9,465 nt of DNA from Methylococcaceae bacterium (GTDB taxonomy: Bacteria; Pseudomonadota; Gammaproteobacteria; Methylococcales; Methylomonadaceae), in NCBI GenBank assembly GCA_003155565.1, contig PMDM01000182.1:1-9465 (forward strand), read 5' to 3'. A program made the position numbers and the translations under genes. Position 1 is the first letter of the stretch. Every line of letters begins with the position of its first letter. This document shows, one piece after another, positions 6,378-9,465 of this stretch. The notes under the pieces are model-generated. The model was not told the DNA's origin and made no database searches. It saw nothing but the letters and a program-made list of their open reading frames with translations.

Positions 6378-6854
6378 ATGGCTCAACCCAATATTGGCAA
6401 CCTTGTACCGGATTTTGAAGCGAAAGCGACAGGCGATAAAACCGTCAACCTCAGCGATTATCGCGGCAAGTTTGTTGTCCTGTATTTTTATCCCAAAGAC
6501 AGTACGCCGGGATGTACGCTGGAAGGCCAGGATTTTCGGGACAACATCGAAAAATTTATGGCTTTAAACGCTGCGGTTCTCGGCGTATCAAGAGACTCTA
6601 TCAAATCCCACGAAAACTTCAAATGCAAACAAGAATTCCCTTTTGACCTACTTTCTGATGTGGATGAGACACTCTGTCAGCTATTTGATGTCATCAAAAT
6701 GAAAAACATGTACGGCAAACAGGTTAGGGGCATCGAGCGCAGTACTTTTATCATTGATCCACAAGGCGTATTGGTAAAGGAGTGGCGCAAGCTAAGCGTT
6801 AAGGGACATTGTGAGCAGGTTTTGCTGGCGTTGAAGGAATTAACGCCAGCGTAG
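6378..6854 (+). CDS. bcp: Thiol peroxidase of the BCP/PrxQ peroxiredoxin family
   Basis: The 158-residue protein has the family length and motifs: VPDFEAKATGDKTVNLSDYRGKFVVLYFYPKDSTPGCT with peroxidatic Cys46 in the PxxxTxxC signature, FRD, LGVSRDSIKSHENF and ERSTFIIDPQG. The family reduces hydrogen peroxide and organic hydroperoxides in the cytosol with thioredoxin. The resolving cysteine usual in E. coli BCP, five residues after the peroxidatic one, is absent here (Gln51). Cys83 in FKCKQEFPF lies 37 residues after Cys46, close to the position used by Xanthomonas and Xylella PrxQ, so it is the likely resolving residue. Cys100 and Cys145 are less likely. AGGTG at 6368-6372 overlaps the gcvR stop and serves as ribosome-binding site; co-transcription with gcvR is likely. 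The stop codon lies inside a GTAG palindrome. Confidence 0.95.
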   Translation: MAQPNIGNLVPDFEAKATGDKTVNLSDYRGKFVVLYFYPKDSTPGCTLEGQDFRDNIEKFMALNAAVLGVSRDSIKSHENFKCKQEFPFDLLSDVDETLCQLFDVIKMKNMYGKQVRGIERSTFIIDPQGVLVKEWRKLSVKGHCEQVLLALKELTPA

Positions 6855-6876
6855 GGACAACCCTTGTGGTTGCCCC
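6851..6876 (+). repeat. GTAG-headed REP-like palindrome overlapping the bcp stop
   Basis: GTAG at 6851-6854 includes the bcp stop codon TAG. The stem pairs GGG-A-CAACC (6854-6862) with GGTTG-C-CCC (6868-6876), with one A-C mismatch and loop CTTGT. A 5' GTAG plus a short imperfect palindrome is the hallmark of REP sequences mobilised by RAYT transposases. No RAYT gene is in the window. Confidence 0.55.
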
Positions 6877-6900
6877 CTGGTCATGAAATAAATAATGGGC

Positions 6901-6921
6901 AGGCGCAGGGGCAGTGCCTAC
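6901..6921 (-). repeat. Second GTAG-headed palindrome, opposite orientation
   Basis: On the minus strand GTAG (6921-6918) opens a hairpin pairing AGGCAC with GCGCCT (plus-strand arms 6901-6906 and 6914-6919) with one G-T wobble and a 7-base loop. With the copy at 6851 it forms an inward-facing pair filling the 73-base space between convergent bcp and pilU, like a BIME. The pair may also terminate or stabilise both transcripts. Confidence 0.45.
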
Positions 6922-6927
6922 TTGAGT

Positions 6928-8043
6928 TTAATTTTCCGTCTCAGACAGCATCATGCCGTCATTATCAAATCCGCCTGCCTGGGCAGCGCCCAACTTAATC
7001 ATCAAACGGACTTCGTTTCTGGAATCTGCTGAATTCAAGGCATCTTCGTAACTGATCTTACCGGCGGTATACAAATCGTAAAGTGCTTGGTCAAAGGTCT
7101 GCATACCCTGTTCACGGGAACTTTTCATCAGTTCCTTAAGCTTGTTAACTTCGCCCTTGCGGATATAGTCCTTGGCTAACGGCGTGTTCAGCAATATTTC
7201 AACAGCGGGGTAACGGCCTTTGCCATCGGCGCGTTTGATTAATTGTTGGGCGACAATACCGCGCAAGTTCAGCGACAAGTCCATACACAACTGGTCGTGC
7301 ATCTCATCAGGGAAGAAATGCAGAATCCTGTCCAATGCTTGATTCGCATTGTTGGCATGTAAAGTGGATAAACACAAATGACCTGTTTCCGCAAAAGTAA
7401 TCGCATTCTGCATGGTTTCCCGCGTCCTGATTTCGCCGATCAGAATAACGTCAGGCGCTTGTCGCAGCGTGTTTTTTAAGGCAATTTCGTAGGATTCGGT
7501 ATCAATCCCCACTTCGCGCTGGGTAACTATACATCCTAGATGAGGATGTTGAAATTCTATCGGGTCTTCAATCGTAATAATATGACCGCTACTGTTTTGG
7601 TTTCGGTGCTTTATTAGAGAAGCCAATGAGGTCGATTTACCGGTACCTGTTGCCCCAACAAAAATAACCAATCCGCGCTTTTCCATGATTAAGTCTTTAA
7701 GGATGGGGGGCAAATGCAAATCGTCTGAATCAGGGATTTGGTTTTCAATGCGCCGCAACACCATACCCGCCGCATCGCGCTGGGTAAACGCGCTGATCCT
7801 GAAGCGGCCCAAACCGGGGTAGCCGACAGCAAATTGACATTCCTTAGTGTTTTCAAACTCGTTTTTTTGCCGCTGATCCATGAGACTCAGCACAACTATC
7901 ATAGCTTGCTCGGCTGTCAGCATGGTTTTGGAAACCTCGACCAGCGCTCCATCGACTTTCATGGTCGGTGGTCTGCCCGCCGTAATGAACAGATCGGATG
8001 CCCGCCGTTTTACCATTAATTCTAATAAGGCTTTAAAATCCAT
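6928..8043 (-). CDS. pilU: Type IV pilus retraction ATPase PilU
   Basis: The 371-residue PilT/VirB11-family hexameric ATPase acts at the inner-membrane base of the type IV pilus. Visible elements are the N-terminal ASDLFITAGRPP (15-26), Walker A GATGTGKST (130-138), the Asp-box IITIEDPIEF, Walker B around DVILIGEIR (198-206) and the His-box GHLCLSTLHA (221-230). The length and the C-terminal tail beyond the EQGMQTFDQAL motif (residues 311-321) separate it from PilT. The AIRNLIRE-type motif of PilT is replaced by PLAKDYIRKGE, as in known PilU. PilU works with PilT and boosts retraction force; by itself it usually cannot drive retraction. The gene starts 12 bases after the pilT stop, so the two form an operon. 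Confidence 0.95.
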   Translation of the reverse strand: MDFKALLELMVKRRASDLFITAGRPPTMKVDGALVEVSKTMLTAEQAMIVVLSLMDQRQKNEFENTKECQFAVGYPGLGRFRISAFTQRDAAGMVLRRIENQIPDSDDLHLPPILKDLIMEKRGLVIFVGATGTGKSTSLASLIKHRNQNSSGHIITIEDPIEFQHPHLGCIVTQREVGIDTESYEIALKNTLRQAPDVILIGEIRTRETMQNAITFAETGHLCLSTLHANNANQALDRILHFFPDEMHDQLCMDLSLNLRGIVAQQLIKRADGKGRYPAVEILLNTPLAKDYIRKGEVNKLKELMKSSREQGMQTFDQALYDLYTAGKISYEDALNSADSRNEVRLMIKLGAAQAGGFDNDGMMLSETEN

Positions 8044-8055
8044 GATTTTCTCTGC

Positions 8056-9093
8056 TTAACGGAACATATCTTTATTGACGGCTTTGCTCATTGCCATCTT
8101 GGAATGGATCAAGCCTTGATCGACGAGGTCTTTCAGGTTTTGGTCTAGCGTTTGCATACCTTCCTTACGTCCAGTTTGAATGGCTGAATACATTTGCGCC
8201 ACCTTGGCTTCACGAATCAAGTTTTTGATGGCCGATGTACCCACCATGATTTCATGGGCAGCAATCCGGCCGCCGCCAGTTTTCTTGAGCAAGGTTTGTG
8301 AAATAACCGCTTGTAAGGATTCAGAAAGCATCGACCTTATCATGTCTTTTTCTGCGGCTGGAAATACGTCGATAATACGGTCAATTGTTTTGGCTGCGGA
8401 AGTGGTATGCAACGTACCGAACACTAAGTGACCGGTTTCCGCTGCCGTTAGCGCCAAGCGGATCGTTTCCAAATCACGCATTTCACCCACCATAATAATA
8501 TCCGGGTCTTCCCGTAGGGCTGAGCGTAGTGCCTCATTAAAACCGTGGGTATCTCGATGCACTTCGCGCTGGTTAATCAGGCACTTTTGGCTGTCGTGGA
8601 CAAACTCGATAGGGTCTTCGACCGTCAAGATATGGGCATAATCATTGGTATTAATATGATTAATCATCGCCGCCAAGGTGGTCGATTTTCCAGAACCGGT
8701 AGGCCCTGTTACTAAAATAAGGCCGCGTGATTTAGTCGTCAGCTCGGCAAAAAACTTGGGGGCTTTTAGATCCTCCAGTGATAAAACTTTTGACGGAATC
8801 GTCCTGAACACTCCCGCCGCGCCACGTTCCTGATTAAACGCATTCACCCGAAATCGGGCAACCCCGGGCAATTCAAAAGAAAAATCGGTTTCCAAAAATT
8901 CCTCATAATCGCGGCGCTGCTTGTCATTCATAATGTCATAAATGAGGCGATGGATTTCCTTGTGATCCATGGCCGGCAGGTTAATACGGCGCACATCGCC
9001 GTCGACGCGAATCATGGGCGGCAAGCCGGCGGAAAGGTGAAGATCCGAGGCCCCTTGTTTGGCACTAAAGGCCAGCAGTTCTGTTACATCCAT
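8056..9093 (-). CDS. pilT: Type IV pilus retraction ATPase PilT
   Basis: The 345-residue protein has the full family length. It opens with ASDLHLSAGLPPMIRVDG and carries Walker A GPTGSGKST (130-138), Asp-box ILTVEDPIEFVH, Walker B DPDIIMVGEMRD (196-207) and His-box GHLVFGTLHT (221-230). The PilT-specific SAIKNLIREAKVAQMYSAIQTG stretch (287-308, AIRNLIRE motif) is needed for retraction in known PilT. It hydrolyses ATP to depolymerise pilin subunits, driving twitching motility and DNA uptake. AAGGTAG 8 bases before the ATG is a good ribosome-binding site. It is the first gene of pilT-pilU and divergent from the yggS-type gene 61 bases away, an arrangement also found in Pseudomonas. Minor pilins and the assembly ATPase are not in the window. 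Confidence 0.97.
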   Translation of the reverse strand: MDVTELLAFSAKQGASDLHLSAGLPPMIRVDGDVRRINLPAMDHKEIHRLIYDIMNDKQRRDYEEFLETDFSFELPGVARFRVNAFNQERGAAGVFRTIPSKVLSLEDLKAPKFFAELTTKSRGLILVTGPTGSGKSTTLAAMINHINTNDYAHILTVEDPIEFVHDSQKCLINQREVHRDTHGFNEALRSALREDPDIIMVGEMRDLETIRLALTAAETGHLVFGTLHTTSAAKTIDRIIDVFPAAEKDMIRSMLSESLQAVISQTLLKKTGGGRIAAHEIMVGTSAIKNLIREAKVAQMYSAIQTGRKEGMQTLDQNLKDLVDQGLIHSKMAMSKAVNKDMFR

Positions 9094-9099
9094 AGCGTT

Positions 9100-9106
9100 A
9101 ACTACC
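9100..9106 (-). promoter_or_regulatory. Ribosome-binding site of pilT
   Basis: AAGGTAG on the minus strand precedes the pilT ATG (9093) by about 6-8 bases. It is the clearest Shine-Dalgarno in the window and fixes the pilT start. Confidence 0.55.
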
Positions 9107-9154
9107 TTGTGATAATGTGAATGAGGTGGAGCTCAAAGGACAATCTATCGAAAT

Positions 9155-9465
9155 ATGTTAAAGACAGTATGCCAAAGAAAGACCGCTAACAATATAGCGA
9201 AGGTGAGGGCCCGTATTCAACAGGCGGCACGGGAAAATGCCCGGGATGTGAAGGACATCCAACTATTAGCGGTCTCCAAAACCCGGAGCGTCGAGGATAT
9301 AAAGGAAGCCTTTGCTGCCGGAATCAGTGATTTAGGCGAAAACTATGCCCAGGAGGCAGAGACCAAGATAAAGGCGCTGGGTGATCTGCCATTAACCTGG
9401 CATTTTATTGGCCCGGTGCAGTCCAACAAAACCGAGATCATTGCCAGGCACTTCACCTGGCTGCA
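9155..9465 (+). CDS. yggS: YggS/PROSC-family PLP homeostasis protein, 5' part only
   Basis: The window ends after about 103 codons. Reading from ATG 9155, the frame gives NNIAKVRARIQQAA, then LLAVSKTRS with the PLP-binding lysine of this family (about residue 42), LGENYAQEA and TWHFIGPVQSNKT. These are the conserved signatures of YggS/PLPBP. The protein binds pyridoxal phosphate on a TIM-barrel fold and maintains PLP and amino-acid balance; no enzyme activity is known. AAAGGA at 9135-9140 is 14 bases from the ATG, rather far. The N terminus is about eight residues longer than E. coli YggS, so an unusual start nearer the NNIAKVR stretch is possible, though no in-frame ATG lies there. It is divergent from pilT. 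Confidence 0.92.
   Translation, partial: MLKTVCQRKTANNIAKVRARIQQAARENARDVKDIQLLAVSKTRSVEDIKEAFAAGISDLGENYAQEAETKIKALGDLPLTWHFIGPVQSNKTEIIARHFTWL

Noticed and set aside
9109..9136. Minus-strand promoter TTGAGC-16-TATCAC for pilT
   Set aside because: The implied transcription start would fall at or past the pilT Shine-Dalgarno, removing it from the mRNA.

Overview
The window looks like chromosomal DNA of a gammaproteobacterium. Three gene arrangements support this: gcvR next to bcp (as in Escherichia coli), pilT-pilU divergent from a yggS-type gene (as in Pseudomonas and relatives), and an EpmB-type lysine 2,3-aminomutase. The protein sequences feel closest to methanotrophs of the Methylococcales, but that is an impression and not a demonstrated placement. 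No phage, insertion sequence, tRNA, rRNA or CRISPR array was seen.

Layout. Positions 1-495 hold the 3' end of epmB (+). After a 355-base AT-rich spacer with a good promoter candidate comes a 780-residue secreted multidomain protein (851-3193, +). Its N-terminal jelly-roll-like domain is followed by a DUF11-type domain, two tandem cysteine-bearing Ig-like repeats and a cysteine-containing tail. A spacer rich in short palindromes then leads to a small outer-membrane beta-barrel protein (3468-4286, +). A 370-base gene-free stretch with two inverted repeats separates it from a cytosolic 5'-nucleotidase I-like gene on the minus strand (4657-5559).

The region between that gene and the divergent gcvR (5560-5844) is the most unusual DNA here. 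Four perfect or near-perfect hairpins (5645-5762) lie end to end with only 2-3 bases between them. gcvR-like (5845-6369) and bcp/prxQ (6378-6854) follow as a two-gene operon. bcp ends inside a GTAG-headed palindrome, and a second, oppositely oriented one lies 67 bases on, just before the convergent pilU. This resembles a REP pair (BIME). pilT (8056-9093) and pilU (6928-8043) form a minus-strand operon for twitching-motility retraction. A yggS-type PLP-homeostasis gene starts at 9155 on the plus strand and runs off the window.

Functional reading: most genes are housekeeping (EF-P modification, nucleotide turnover, glycine-cleavage control, peroxide defence, PLP homeostasis, pilus retraction). 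The secreted protein and the barrel protein form the only accessory-looking, surface-directed segment. Both carry signal peptides, but nothing in the sequence links them functionally. The best leads for something undescribed are the tiled hairpin array, the GTAG palindrome pair and the secreted protein's architecture.
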